From assembly GCF_900095025.1 (NCBI RefSeq), contig NZ_FMBK01000002.1, positions 210,217-274,216 on the forward strand: 64,000 nt of DNA, in the 5' to 3' direction. Below, one piece after another: positions 32,089 to 41,311 of this stretch. Origin of the DNA: Acinetobacter albensis. GTDB taxonomy: Bacteria; Pseudomonadota; Gammaproteobacteria; Pseudomonadales; Moraxellaceae. The number at the start of each line of letters is the position of its first letter. Position 1 is the first letter of the stretch. The notes under the pieces were generated by a model. It was not told where the DNA came from. It saw nothing but the letters and a program-made list of their open reading frames with translations, and ran no database searches. The translations under genes and the position numbers were made by a program.

Positions 32089-32496
32089 CTAAAGTGTTAA
32101 TTGAGTCTGAATATGAATAGTGGAGGTGAGTAATTTATGAACGGGACAGTTTTCAGCCACTTTCAATAAGCGTTTATGCTGCTCTTCAGTAAAATTGCCT
32201 TTTAAAGTAATTTTACGTTCAATGATATTTTGGCCTATTTCAGGGTCACCCGCTGGATTTAAAACTAAATCGACTTGAACATGTTCTAACGTTATTTCTT
32301 TATGATCTGCATACATTTGTAAAGTGACTGTTGTACATGCACCTAAAGCTGAAAGCAAAAGTTGTATTGGGTTGGGAGCTGTATCTTGTCCACCTTTTGA
32401 GAGAGGTTCGTCTACATACCAAGTATGACCTGAAGGATCAGTAAGTGTAACGCGATAGGGTGTGGTTGTATTTTGAGCTTGCACGCTATGAATCAT
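32089..32496 (-). CDS. OsmC family protein
   Basis: 135 residues of the OsmC/Ohr fold. [18 protein letters not shown] holds one redox cysteine and [11 protein letters not shown] the other, the two-cysteine layout of peroxide-reducing OsmC-like (YhfA-type) proteins. Probably a thiol peroxidase of organic hydroperoxides; the partner reductant is not visible. Confidence 0.88.
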   Translation of the reverse strand: MIHSVQAQNTTTPYRVTLTDPSGHTWYVDEPLSKGGQDTAPNPIQLLLSALGACTTVTLQMYADHKEITLEHVQVDLVLNPAGDPEIGQNIIERKITLKGNFTEEQHKRLLKVAENCPVHKLLTSTIHIQTQLTL

Positions 32497-32791
32497 AAGA
32501 ATTATTTTTTAAAAAATGATCTAGATATAGAAAACTTTATAGTGCATGAAGACTGTTTGTTTTTTGTATTAAATTATTCTCAGATAATCAGTAAAAACAA
32601 TATTTTTATAAATTATTTTTAAAATCTATATTTTTATCAATTGCTTAGTTTTATCTATTATTTTTAAATATCAGACATTAATAAAGCCCTATAGATTGTT
32701 CTATTCTTGCAACATATCGTTTTATCAAGAGCAGTGAATTAAGATAGGAAAGGTATAAACTCATCACTATTCGAAAACGAGATAAAAACAC

Positions 32792-33376
32792 ATGAACTTA
32801 AAAGCAATCACTTTAGGCTTGGCAGTTGCATCAATTGCAACATTCTCTATCGCAAAACCTGTTGCGTACAAAATTGACCCAACCCATACTGCCACTGTTT
32901 TTTCTTGGAATCATTTAGGCTTCTCTACGCCTTCTGCCAACTTTACTGATATTCAAGGCACAATTAACGTTGACAATGAAAAGCCTGCCAATTCTTCAGT
33001 GAATGTGACTATTCCTGTTAGCAGTATCAATTCAAATGTGCCTGCTTTAGACAAAGAGTTTCAACAAGAGGGTTGGTTTGATGCAGCCAAATATCCAAAC
33101 ATTACTTTTAAAAGTACCAAACTAGAAACCAAAGATAAAAAGCATTTTAAAATCACGGGTGATTTAACCGTCAAAGGTATTACTAAACCCGTTGTATTGG
33201 ATGCTGTACTAAACAAACGCGGTATTCATCCAATGAGTAAATTGGATACAGTGGGTTTTAATGCAACCACCTCTTTTAATCGTTCAGCATTTGGCATTGG
33301 TAACCTTGTACCGAATGTAGGCGATAAAATTACGGTCAATATCACCACTGAAGCATCGGTTGCTGCTCCTAAATAA
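32792..33376 (+). CDS. YceI family periplasmic lipid-binding protein
   Basis: 194 residues with a signal peptide (MNLKAITLGLAVASIATFSIA, cut after SIA-K) and the YceI lipocalin-like beta-barrel (YKIDPTHTATVFSWNHLGFS ... FNRSAFGIG). Family members bind isoprenoid-type lipids in the periplasm. A single gene with its own strong terminator. Confidence 0.92.
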   Translation: MNLKAITLGLAVASIATFSIAKPVAYKIDPTHTATVFSWNHLGFSTPSANFTDIQGTINVDNEKPANSSVNVTIPVSSINSNVPALDKEFQQEGWFDAAKYPNITFKSTKLETKDKKHFKITGDLTVKGITKPVVLDAVLNKRGIHPMSKLDTVGFNATTSFNRSAFGIGNLVPNVGDKITVNITTEASVAAPK

Positions 33377-33392
33377 ATAACGCTTGTGTAAT

Positions 33393-33424
33393 AAAAAAGC
33401 ACCCTAACTTTAGGGTGCTTTTTT
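33393..33424. terminator. Bidirectional terminator, yceI-like and lysE-like genes
   Basis: A-run, GCACCCTAA, short loop, TTAGGGTGC, T-run; genes converge here. Confidence 0.9.
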
Positions 33425-33436
33425 AATTTTTTAATT

Positions 33437-34057
33437 TTAATCACGATTGAGAATCAAATAACAGCCAAAGCTAATAAAAATACCGCCAGTCAGACCATCA
33501 ATCCATTGGCTTAAACGTTGATATGCGCTATTCATTTTCTGCCAAGAAAATAAATACGCGACCAGTGCAAACCAAATCAAGCTTTCAATCCAGATGAGAG
33601 TCAATAAAGAACTTTGAGTGCTTAAGGGTAAATCTGCATTGATTGCCAAAGAAAAAACACTACTAAAATAAACCAAGGCTTTCGGATTTGCCATATTGGT
33701 GAAAAAGCCTTGTAATAATAAAGAAGTTTTGGATTTAGGCGCACTAGCTAAATTTTGAAGCGTTATAGGTTTTTGATTAAATGCAGATTTTAATAATTGG
33801 ATGCCCAAGTAGAAAAGATAGACCCCACCCAAAATAATTAATGCCTGTTGTAACCAAGCAATTTTTTGAAAGAGAAAATGCAAACCACTCAGCGCACAAA
33901 TCGCCCAGACCAAAATACTTAAGGAAATTCCTAAAGCCGCGAACATAGCATGAGATCGAGATTGACGAATTGCACATTGAGTGACAAAGAAAAAATCTGG
34001 ACCAGGACTGAGCAGGGCAAAAAAATGAATGATGGCAATACTTATAAAAAGTGTCAT
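33437..34057 (-). CDS. LysE/RhtB family translocator
   Basis: 206-residue inner-membrane exporter with five or six helices. The N-terminus carries the LysE-family signature around LLSPGPDFFFVTQCAIRQSRSHAMFAALGIS. Exports amino acids or homoserine-lactone-like compounds; the substrate cannot be told. AGGT upstream of ATG supports the start. Confidence 0.9.
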   Translation of the reverse strand: MTLFISIAIIHFFALLSPGPDFFFVTQCAIRQSRSHAMFAALGISLSILVWAICALSGLHFLFQKIAWLQQALIILGGVYLFYLGIQLLKSAFNQKPITLQNLASAPKSKTSLLLQGFFTNMANPKALVYFSSVFSLAINADLPLSTQSSLLTLIWIESLIWFALVAYLFSWQKMNSAYQRLSQWIDGLTGGIFISFGCYLILNRD

Positions 34058-34118
34058 CGGATGACCTGATTCGTGGAAGATGACACTTTTATAATGTGCA
34101 AATTAAGGCTTGTACAGC

Positions 34119-34838
34119 TTAATTTTCAATGATCTGTTTTAAATATTGCTGAATAATTTTGCCTGACACTTGTTCTAGTGCTGAAGCATAACGAAGATTA
34201 TCTGATCTGAGCGCTGAAATATTGATATTGGCTTGTCGAAGCTCACAGGTATGACCAATTAACCATTTTTCCAAACTTTCTCCCGCCACTTCAAGATGAA
34301 ATTGTAAGGCTAAAATATTTTTTCCTATCGAAAAAGCCTGATGTGGATAAAGTGCTGAGCTTGCTAATAATTCAGCATGTTCAGGCAAATCGAAAGTATC
34401 GCCGTGCCAATGTAAGACAGGAGTGTTGCTTAACGCTGAAAGCAGATTATTTGCACTATCTGAAATATTCAGCGTACTCCAACCAATTTCTTTTTGATCT
34501 CCTGCATAAACTTTCGCACCCAAAGCATGTGCAATCAGTTGAGCACCCAAGCAAATGCCTAAAGTAGGTAAATTTTGTTTTAAACGTACTTTAAGTAAGT
34601 CTATTTCTTTTTGTAGGAAAGGGTAGTCGTTACTTTCATATACCCCAAGTGGGCCGCCTAAAATAATCAATAAGCCTTTATGCTGAAATGCTTTGGTTAA
34701 ATCATCAACACCTGCTTCAAAATAACGTACCCGAAAGCCAAGTTGATAAAATACATCTTCTAATGCGCCTAAGTCCTCAAAGGCAAGATGTTGAACGGCA
34801 TAAATAGTATCGGGAAAGTCTGTCGAAGTGCTGAGCAT
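34119..34838 (-). CDS. Class I glutamine amidotransferase (GuaA N-domain-like)
   Basis: 239 residues from the ATG at 34838 (MLSTSTDFPDTIYAVQHLAFEDLG); the longer upstream frame adds an unrelated hydrophobic leader. Catalytic Cys is in LGICLGAQLIAHALGAKVY, and the His/Glu pair in LALQFHLEVAG. This is the YfeJ/GMP-synthase-like amidotransferase subtype that lacks a fused synthase domain; the physiological substrate is unknown. Confidence 0.85.
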   Translation of the reverse strand: MLSTSTDFPDTIYAVQHLAFEDLGALEDVFYQLGFRVRYFEAGVDDLTKAFQHKGLLIILGGPLGVYESNDYPFLQKEIDLLKVRLKQNLPTLGICLGAQLIAHALGAKVYAGDQKEIGWSTLNISDSANNLLSALSNTPVLHWHGDTFDLPEHAELLASSALYPHQAFSIGKNILALQFHLEVAGESLEKWLIGHTCELRQANINISALRSDNLRYASALEQVSGKIIQQYLKQIIEN

Positions 34839-35110
34839 AAGAACGTTCAAAAAAATTGAAGAGAATAAGAATTTAGCCTGAATATAAAGAAAAATGAAGA
34901 TATTAATGGAGGTTGAGTGAATATTTTTCAATTTAAGATTCATGCTTTCAGCGCTGAGCTTATTTAAGATTTTGGCAAAGAACTCAATAAAAATAACCAC
35001 TTTTAAAATGAACAGATCATCTTTGATATTTAAAAATTATTTAATAGCTCAAAGATCATCCTTTTGTTATCGCAACAGATTGGCGCAAGTGTAAAGGAGC
35101 AATATAAAAT

Positions 35111-35138
35111 AAAAAAGCGAACCAAAATTCGCTTTTTT
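35111..35138 (-). terminator. Terminator of aldehyde dehydrogenase gene
   Basis: GCGAA, loop CCAAAA, TTCGC inside A- and T-runs; it works on the minus strand after the stop at 35172 and could also work on plus. Confidence 0.8.
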
Positions 35139-35171
35139 ATTTTATATTTAAATCATTAGAGGATTAATTTT

Positions 35172-36683
35172 TTAGAAAAATCCCATCGGTTTGGTTGCAT
35201 AACTGACCAATAAGTTTTTGGTTTGTTGATAATGATCAAGCATCATTTTATGGTTTTCACGACCAATCCCTGATTTTTTATAACCTCCAAACGCGGCATG
35301 GGCAGGGTAAATATGATAACAGTTCGTCCATACTCTTCCAGCTTGAATGGCACGACCTGCTCGATAAGCCGTATGCGCTGAACGTGACCAAACTCCTGCA
35401 CCTAAACCATAAATTGTGTCATTGGCAATTTGGATTGCATCGTCAAAATTTTTAAATGTCGCGACGGAAAGCACAGGGCCAAAAATTTCCTCTTGGAAAA
35501 TTTTCATGTTATTTGTGCCTTTAAAAATGGTCGGCTCAATATAGAAACCTGCTCCAACTTCACTCCGGTCATTGCCACCTGTAAGCACTTGAGCACCTTC
35601 ACTACGACCTGTGGCAATACAACCTAAAATTTTATCTTGCTGTTCTTGAGATGCTTGCGCACCAATCATGGTATCGGTATCCAGAGGATGACCCGTCTTA
35701 ATCCGTTTTACCCGTTCAACTGCCATTTCTAGAAATTGATCAGCAATACTTTCCTGCACTAATGCACGAGAAGGGCAAGTGCAAATTTCACCTTGATTTA
35801 AGGCAAACATGGCAAAGCCTTCTAATGCTTTATCTAAATAATCATCATGTTGTGCCATCACGTCTTCAAAGAAAATGTTTGGTGATTTGCCACCCAATTC
35901 AAGCGTGACTGGAATAATATTTTCAGTTGCATACTGCATAATTTGCTGACCGACGGCAGTTGAACCCGTAAAAGCAATTTTGGCAATCCGTGGGTTGGTT
36001 GCAAGTGGCCGACCCACCTCGATCCCGTAACCATTGACGATGTTCAATACACCTTCAGGCAGCAAGTCTTGAATGAGTTCAGCCAATACCAAAATACTGG
36101 CAGGGGTTTGTTCAGCAGGCTTTAAAACAATGCAATTACCAGCAGCGAGCGCAGGGGCTAATTTCCACGTGGCCATGAGAATAGGGAAATTCCAAGGAAT
36201 AATTTGCCCGACGACACCTAAAGGTTCATGAAAATGATAGGCAACAGTATCTTCATCAATTTCTGAAATACCACCTTCTTGGGCACGAATACAGCCTGCA
36301 AAATAGCGAAAGTGATCAATTGCTAAAGGAATATCAGCTGCTAAGGTTTCGCGAATAGGTTTGCCGTTATCCCAAGTTTCTGCAACTGCCAAAAGTTCTA
36401 AATTGGCTTCTAAACGGTCAGCAATTTTTAATAAAATATTGGAGCGAGTTGTAGGAGATGATTTATTCCACTGTGTTTTGGCTTTATGGGCCGCATCCAG
36501 TGCAAGTTCAATATCTTCAACTGATGAACGTGGAATTTTGGTAAAAACCTGACCATCAACAGGAGAAATATTGTCAAAGTATTCACCTTTTACAGGTGCT
36601 AACCATTGTCCACCAATAAAATTTTCATATTGAGTTTTAAACTGAATTTTTGAACCATCTTGATTAGGGTCGACATAACGCAT
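35172..36683 (-). CDS. NAD-dependent aldehyde dehydrogenase (AldB/ExaC type)
   Basis: 503 residues from the ATG at 36683, preceded by AAGGA at 8 bases; the longer frame up to 36860 gives a non-family leader. Catalytic Glu in [10 protein letters not shown] and Cys in [15 protein letters not shown]; the latter block matches E. coli AldB and Pseudomonas ExaC (acetaldehyde dehydrogenase), so oxidation of short aldehydes to acids is the likely role. No alcohol dehydrogenase is beside it. Confidence 0.9.
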   Translation of the reverse strand: MRYVDPNQDGSKIQFKTQYENFIGGQWLAPVKGEYFDNISPVDGQVFTKIPRSSVEDIELALDAAHKAKTQWNKSSPTTRSNILLKIADRLEANLELLAVAETWDNGKPIRETLAADIPLAIDHFRYFAGCIRAQEGGISEIDEDTVAYHFHEPLGVVGQIIPWNFPILMATWKLAPALAAGNCIVLKPAEQTPASILVLAELIQDLLPEGVLNIVNGYGIEVGRPLATNPRIAKIAFTGSTAVGQQIMQYATENIIPVTLELGGKSPNIFFEDVMAQHDDYLDKALEGFAMFALNQGEICTCPSRALVQESIADQFLEMAVERVKRIKTGHPLDTDTMIGAQASQEQQDKILGCIATGRSEGAQVLTGGNDRSEVGAGFYIEPTIFKGTNNMKIFQEEIFGPVLSVATFKNFDDAIQIANDTIYGLGAGVWSRSAHTAYRAGRAIQAGRVWTNCYHIYPAHAAFGGYKKSGIGRENHKMMLDHYQQTKNLLVSYATKPMGFF

Positions 36684-37181
36684 ATGTATATTCCTTTGCT
36701 TCTTATGATGTATTAAACCGTATCTACAATTTGCTATAAGGTACTTTTGTACATTACTGAATGAGCATACAGGGAATAAGGTCGCAAATAAGTGGAGGAA
36801 AAGAAGGGTTACAATCTTTGTCAGATATCCTTTAAAAATAAATCTGATCATGGGAATCATGAATGATGCTGAAAATGGAGAGTAAGAAAGGATAAAAAAT
36901 AGGATGTAATTTGGAAGTGAGAGAAAAATAGGGCAGTCTAGGTAAATGAGCTGTGAATCGTTCTTTTCTTATTGAAATTGATCGGTTCTAACGGAGTTGA
37001 AAGATAAAATAAAGCATATTTTCTGCGTTGAAAGTTCCTGTATATTTTTTAGCATCTTTGATGTAGCAAGTTTTCCTAAAAAGATTGATGCAATAGAACA
37101 AGGAATGGAAATCATACCCAAAATATTCTATGCATCAAATTTGATTAAGCTCTAAAGAATAAGGTTTTTTTAAAAATTGCT
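36684..37181. other. Intergenic gap, 498 bp
   Basis: Upstream of the aldehyde dehydrogenase and downstream of the alpha/beta hydrolase gene. AT-rich, no supported frame or RNA gene. A sigma-54 regulator site would be expected for some ExaC-type genes but was not seen. Confidence 0.5.
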
Positions 37182-38150
37182 TTATAGCCCTTTTTGTTTA
37201 AGCCATTCAAACAGCTGTTGATAGACATTTTCACGTACCGATCTTTCAGACAAAACTAAGTCATGGATGCCATTTTTTATTTCGCTAATGCTGACATCTC
37301 CTTTAATTTTTTTGGCGTACTTTTTAATATGTTGGACATCTAAAATCACATCACTTTTGAGGGCATCAGCATGCCATTTTTTTGGGTTTTTTGTCTGATG
37401 GGAATGCATGACTAATACAGGAATATTAAGATGCACCCCACGATGAATTTCTTTTTGTGCTTCAAAAATGGCCCTTACAAAACTTAAGCGAACCATAGGG
37501 TAGGCGGTTTTTTTCCATTCCAGATTAAAATCCCATTCGCCATTCATGGTTTTATGCAAACTAGGGACATAGAATTTATTCAACTCACTTGGAAATTTTA
37601 AATCTGGACAAAGTTTGCCAATACGACTTAAATTTGGAACACCCAATTTTTTCTTGATGGGGTTCATATTGAAGTCATAAAAAGGACTATTGACCCAAAG
37701 TGCTTTAATTAAAGGATGTTCTGGATGGTGGGCTGCATACAAGGTGGTGGTTAAACCACCAGTAGAATGTCCACTCAGCACAATAGCATCATGACCTTCA
37801 GCTGCAATGATATCAAGCGCTTGGCCAATTTCAGCATCATATTCGGCTAGGTCACGCACGTTATAATATTTTTGATGTGGTAGGTACGAGCGTCCATATT
37901 TGCGTAAATCAACGGCGTAAAAATCAAAACCATGTTGATTAAACTGCTCTGCCATTTCAGTTTGAAAGAAATAATCAATAAAACCATGAATATATAGGAC
38001 GGCTTTATGGGTTGTTGATCCTGCCTTTTTACGGATTAAGGTTGCTGTGACTTGACCTTCATGATCATCGGGAAAATTTAAAGTGGCCTGTTCATAGCCC
38101 ATTCCCAATATATCTTGTTGATAAAGCGGTTCAATGATTTTTCTGGTCAT
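37182..38150 (-). CDS. Alpha/beta hydrolase
   Basis: 322 residues with the serine-hydrolase nucleophile elbow GHSTGG, an oxyanion region in YIHGFIDYFFQTEMAEQFN, and a C-terminal catalytic His in IHDLVLSE. GAAGG upstream supports the start. It resembles lysophospholipase-like (serine aminopeptidase S33) hydrolases; the substrate is unknown. It is 39 bp after an SDR gene, so likely co-transcribed. Confidence 0.85.
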   Translation of the reverse strand: MTRKIIEPLYQQDILGMGYEQATLNFPDDHEGQVTATLIRKKAGSTTHKAVLYIHGFIDYFFQTEMAEQFNQHGFDFYAVDLRKYGRSYLPHQKYYNVRDLAEYDAEIGQALDIIAAEGHDAIVLSGHSTGGLTTTLYAAHHPEHPLIKALWVNSPFYDFNMNPIKKKLGVPNLSRIGKLCPDLKFPSELNKFYVPSLHKTMNGEWDFNLEWKKTAYPMVRLSFVRAIFEAQKEIHRGVHLNIPVLVMHSHQTKNPKKWHADALKSDVILDVQHIKKYAKKIKGDVSISEIKNGIHDLVLSERSVRENVYQQLFEWLKQKGL

Positions 38151-38189
38151 TTTGCTGTACCTTCGATGGAGACATCTAAGTTTTTAAAA

Positions 38190-39020
38190 TTATAGATATT
38201 GTTTGATCAGATCATAAGACAGATCATAAAGTTGTTGCGCCAATTGCATGTCTTTAGACTTTGGCGAACGAAGTGCAGGTGTTTGCACACTGGCGTACTG
38301 TCCATTCTTTTTTGCCCATGATTTGTCTAAAGCCATTTTTTTAATGAGCTGAGCAGGTTTGCTGGCAGGAATTAAAGCCAAGGAAACCACTCGATATTGA
38401 AGTTTAGGCAGCTGACGATATAACTCAGAATCGACTACACCTGGATGGATCGCATTACTGGTCACATTGGAATGTTGAAGTTGTTTCGCCAACACATGAC
38501 TAAACAATAAATTCTGCAATTTACTGCTGCCATAACTTGAAAAGGTATGATAAGCAGGATGATGATCTGCATGAAAATTTTCAGGCTGAATACGTCCAGC
38601 CCAGTGTGCCAGTGAAGATAAATGAATAATTCGACCTTGTTGCGCTTTTTTGAGCAAAGGTAACAATTTTAAGGTCCATAAATAATGGCCCAGATAATTT
38701 ACCCCAAAATGTTTTTCAAAACCGTCTTCTGTACGCGCCAGATGGGTGGAAATGAATCCTGCATTGTTAATTAAAACATCAATATGATTATATTGAGATA
38801 AAATTTGATTGGCTGAATGGTTAACTTTTTCGAGACTATTTAAATCAAGTTCAATCAGATCAACTTGACCTTTGCCTTGTTGTTGCAAGAGCTGTCTGGC
38901 TTGCTGCGCTTTTTCCATATTTCTACAGGCCAGAATGACATGATGACCCTCATTTACAAACTGTTCCGCAGTTTTGAGCCCAATGCCTGCATTGGCGCCG
39001 GTAATTAGAATTGTTTTCAT
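38190..39020 (-). CDS. SDR family oxidoreductase
   Basis: 276 residues. The N-terminal TGANAGIGLKTA binds the dinucleotide; NNAG (VLINNAGF), the catalytic Ser in LSSLAHWA and the YxxxK of YGSSKLQN follow. It resembles retinol-dehydrogenase-like SDRs. It is upstream of the hydrolase in the same direction. Confidence 0.9.
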   Translation of the reverse strand: MKTILITGANAGIGLKTAEQFVNEGHHVILACRNMEKAQQARQLLQQQGKGQVDLIELDLNSLEKVNHSANQILSQYNHIDVLINNAGFISTHLARTEDGFEKHFGVNYLGHYLWTLKLLPLLKKAQQGRIIHLSSLAHWAGRIQPENFHADHHPAYHTFSSYGSSKLQNLLFSHVLAKQLQHSNVTSNAIHPGVVDSELYRQLPKLQYRVVSLALIPASKPAQLIKKMALDKSWAKKNGQYASVQTPALRSPKSKDMQLAQQLYDLSYDLIKQYL

Positions 39021-39280
39021 TATTTTAATTGCATTTTCTGTAAAGGTGGACTCATTTATAAACCGAATAGGGTCGATAGTGAATACTTATTCAGCATTTT
39101 CAAACATAAAAAAATATAATGACGAAGATCTTGCTTCAACAGGGACGATCTGTGATCCATTCTATATCTATCACTATTTCTATAGACGTATTTAGCTCAT
39201 AGAGCAAAAACCTTTCATTTTTGAAGTTGTACTGCGTCGTTATTTTTCTGCATGAATAGGTTTTGGCTTTAAAAGGTCAC

Positions 39281-40276
39281 TTATTCTTTTAAATATAAAA
39301 TACAGTTTTGACTGATTTGTTCAATTTCTGCTATATCAATTTCAATTTGATCCCATTTCTGCATTTGTTCAATTAACCATTTAAAATCCTCACTTCGAGG
39401 TTTTGAAGATTCATGAACAAAGTAACGGATAATCATTTGAATGGAGTGAAATTTTTGTACATGAATACGATCAGAACATTGAAATTGAATAATATTAAAC
39501 TCAATCAACATTTGCCAGACCGCTGTGTAATCTTCTAATATTTTGAGCTCTTGTTGTGCTTTTTGAATGGCTTGAACTAAAGCAAAATGGGTATGTGGAT
39601 GTTGCTCAGCCCAATCTGCAGTAACAGCCAATACTTTATCTGCCACTGGGGGAATGATGTCTTGGCTTTCGGCTACAATCTGACTCATTCCAGAAAGTTC
39701 GGCTTGAGTATTCCATGGCTCACCCACACAAAAACCATCAATCACATGGTTACTCAAAGCTTCAAACATGTAGGGCGGCGGTAGTGTCGCCAGTTTGATA
39801 TGTTGAGCAATATTGATGTTAGCTAAAGCCAACCACTCTCTTATACAATAATGGTGGATAGACTGCTGAAACACATGTGCTAACTGAATGGATTTCTGTT
39901 GTTGTAGTGCAGAGACTATTTTCTGTGCCGATTCCTGCGCGCTATCTTGCCTTGAAATATGGAGCTCAAAACATAATTTCTGACTTAAACTAATAAATGC
40001 ACAATTTTGACTTAAAACCAAAGCCGTCTGTAAAGGAATGCCAAGCTGATCTTTACCTAATGCAGCAGCAGGCAGCATGGCAGATAAACAATGTGCTGCA
40101 TCTAAGAAACCAAAAGCCAAGCGATCTCTTAAACTTGCCCAAGACGCTTCTTTGACCAAAGTGACCTTTAAACCCAGTTCATCAAAAAAACCGCGTTGCT
40201 TGGCCCACAGTATGGCCACACAATCCAACAAAGGAATGTAGCCGATTTGAATTTCATTTTTTTCTAAATCGGTCAT
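39281..40276 (-). CDS. nasS: Nitrate/nitrite sensor NasS
   Basis: 331 residues of the NrtA/CmpA substrate-binding fold, but with no signal peptide or lipobox, as in cytoplasmic NasS. Starts with IQIGYIPLLDCVAILWAKQRGFFDELGL, the family hallmark. It follows nasT by 3 bp, with AAGGAT bases before ATG overlapping the nasT end. In the known NasS-NasT system NasS holds NasT inactive until nitrate or nitrite binds; that is applied here by homology and gene order. Confidence 0.92.
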   Translation of the reverse strand: MTDLEKNEIQIGYIPLLDCVAILWAKQRGFFDELGLKVTLVKEASWASLRDRLAFGFLDAAHCLSAMLPAAALGKDQLGIPLQTALVLSQNCAFISLSQKLCFELHISRQDSAQESAQKIVSALQQQKSIQLAHVFQQSIHHYCIREWLALANINIAQHIKLATLPPPYMFEALSNHVIDGFCVGEPWNTQAELSGMSQIVAESQDIIPPVADKVLAVTADWAEQHPHTHFALVQAIQKAQQELKILEDYTAVWQMLIEFNIIQFQCSDRIHVQKFHSIQMIIRYFVHESSKPRSEDFKWLIEQMQKWDQIEIDIAEIEQISQNCILYLKE

Positions 40277-40279
40277 AGT

Positions 40280-40867
40280 TCAATCCTTCAGTTGGTTTTG
40301 TAACAGTTGTTGAGCATCTAACAGGCGTCGCGACATTTCCCCAATGGTCATGCGATGACTCATGGCATTTTTTCTTAGCAGTTGAAATGCTTGATCTTCA
40401 GTTAAAGCATGTAAGTGCATCATCAAAACTTTGGCTTTTTCGACATCTTTACGGTCTGCCAATTTATTTTTCGTTTCTTCTAAATCACCCAATAATTTCT
40501 TATGTTTTTTAAATTGTTCAATTGAAATCTCTAAAATATTTTCCAATTTACTCGGATCAATACCATCGACGATATACGCCGTGACGCCTGCATCAATTGC
40601 ATTTCTAATGGTATCTTTATGACTGTTTTTCGTAAATAAAACTGTGGGTAAATCGAATTGACTCACGCAACTCTCAATAACATCGCGCTGCGGATGATCC
40701 ATATCTAACAAAATTACATCGGCATAGAGTTGCTCCAATCGGAACATATTTAAATGATCAATCGTCAAACAGGCGACGACATCGAAATGATGTTCGATCA
40801 AGGACGCTTTAATATAATTAGCACGCTCTTGATCATCATCAATCAATGCGATTTTAAGTTTTGGCAT
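40280..40867 (-). CDS. nasT: ANTAR antiterminator response regulator NasT
   Basis: 195 residues: an N-terminal receiver-like domain (IALIDDDQERANYI, LLDMDHP, LFTKNS) and a C-terminal ANTAR RNA-binding domain (ADRKDVEKAKVLMMHLHALTEDQAFQLLRKNAMSHRMTIGEMSRRL). The predicted targets are the hexaloop hairpins at 41190-41241 in the divergent operon leader. It forms a tight operon with nasS (3 bp gap). Confidence 0.93.
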   Translation of the reverse strand: MPKLKIALIDDDQERANYIKASLIEHHFDVVACLTIDHLNMFRLEQLYADVILLDMDHPQRDVIESCVSQFDLPTVLFTKNSHKDTIRNAIDAGVTAYIVDGIDPSKLENILEISIEQFKKHKKLLGDLEETKNKLADRKDVEKAKVLMMHLHALTEDQAFQLLRKNAMSHRMTIGEMSRRLLDAQQLLQNQLKD

Positions 40868-40993
40868 AAGGGCTAAACAACAGGCAAAGCCTGAAAAAAA
40901 TTATAGTAAAAATAAAGCAATTACAGTGCCAAGATATTAATTATTATATTTAATTAATTAAATCAATAATCTAGATTTAACTCTATATTTTTG

Positions 40994-41031
40994 TGCACTG
41001 TCTTAAAGCAAAAATGCGCTATGAGAATGCA
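40994..41031. promoter_or_regulatory. Two tandem NtrC-like binding sites
   Basis: Site 1 (40994-41010) has half-sites TGCACT and AAAGCA; site 2 (41015-41031) has TGCGCT and AATGCA. Each shows the NtrC pattern TGCACY, 5 bases, RGTGCA with one or two mismatches per half, and the centres are 21 bp apart, two helical turns. They lie about 140 bp upstream of the sigma-54 promoter, the normal NtrC enhancer range. Found by eye against the known consensus. Confidence 0.6.
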
Positions 41032-41161
41032 GGATCTGGAGTGTTTTTAGTTGCTCCCTAGGGTTTGGCTCTCTGAAATAACACTTCTATAAGCTTAAAC
41101 ACAATAGATAGAAATTATAAAAATTATTATTTATAAATAGGTTATCTAATTTTTTATTTAC

Positions 41162-41178
41162 TTGGCACGGTGTTTGCA
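41162..41178 (+). promoter_or_regulatory. Sigma-54 promoter of the nitrate assimilation operon
   Basis: TTGGCACGGTGTTTGCA matches the -24/-12 consensus TGGCACG-N4-TTGCA, with GG at 41164-41165 and GC at 41176-41177 exactly 12 bases apart. Transcription should begin at about 41189, just before the first hexaloop hairpin. Confidence 0.88.
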
Positions 41179-41189
41179 TTATTTAATTT

Positions 41190-41241
41190 GAGTCAAAGAC
41201 GACTCTAAAAAATTTGTAAGACGGCCAACGACGTCCGTTCT
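41190..41241 (+). promoter_or_regulatory. ANTAR-target leader RNA: two hexaloop hairpins
   Basis: Hairpin P1: GAGTC, loop AAAGAC, GACTC (41190-41205). Hairpin P2: stem from about 41219, loop AACGAC (41227-41232), closed by GTCCGTTCT with one mismatch and one bulge. Both six-base loops have A at position 1 and G at position 4, the hallmark of ANTAR-protein RNA targets. P1 begins within a base of the predicted transcription start. NasT is encoded divergently beside it. Confidence 0.8.
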
Positions 41242-41247
41242 GATCGA

Positions 41248-41277
41248 ATCTGATATGCAGCAACCCGCATAGCAGAT
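41248..41277 (+). promoter_or_regulatory. Third leader hairpin before the ribosome site
   Basis: ATCTG, A, TATGC (41248-41258), 8-base loop AGCAACCC, GCATA, G, CAGAT (41267-41277): ten base pairs with one A-G mismatch. No T-run follows (the next bases are AACCCTACACG), so it is not a textbook terminator. It lies 20 bp before the AAGGAG of the transporter gene. It may be an alternative structure that competes with P2. Confidence 0.6.
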
Positions 41278-41311
41278 AACCCTACACGTTCAGTTCAGGA
41301 AGGAGATGACA

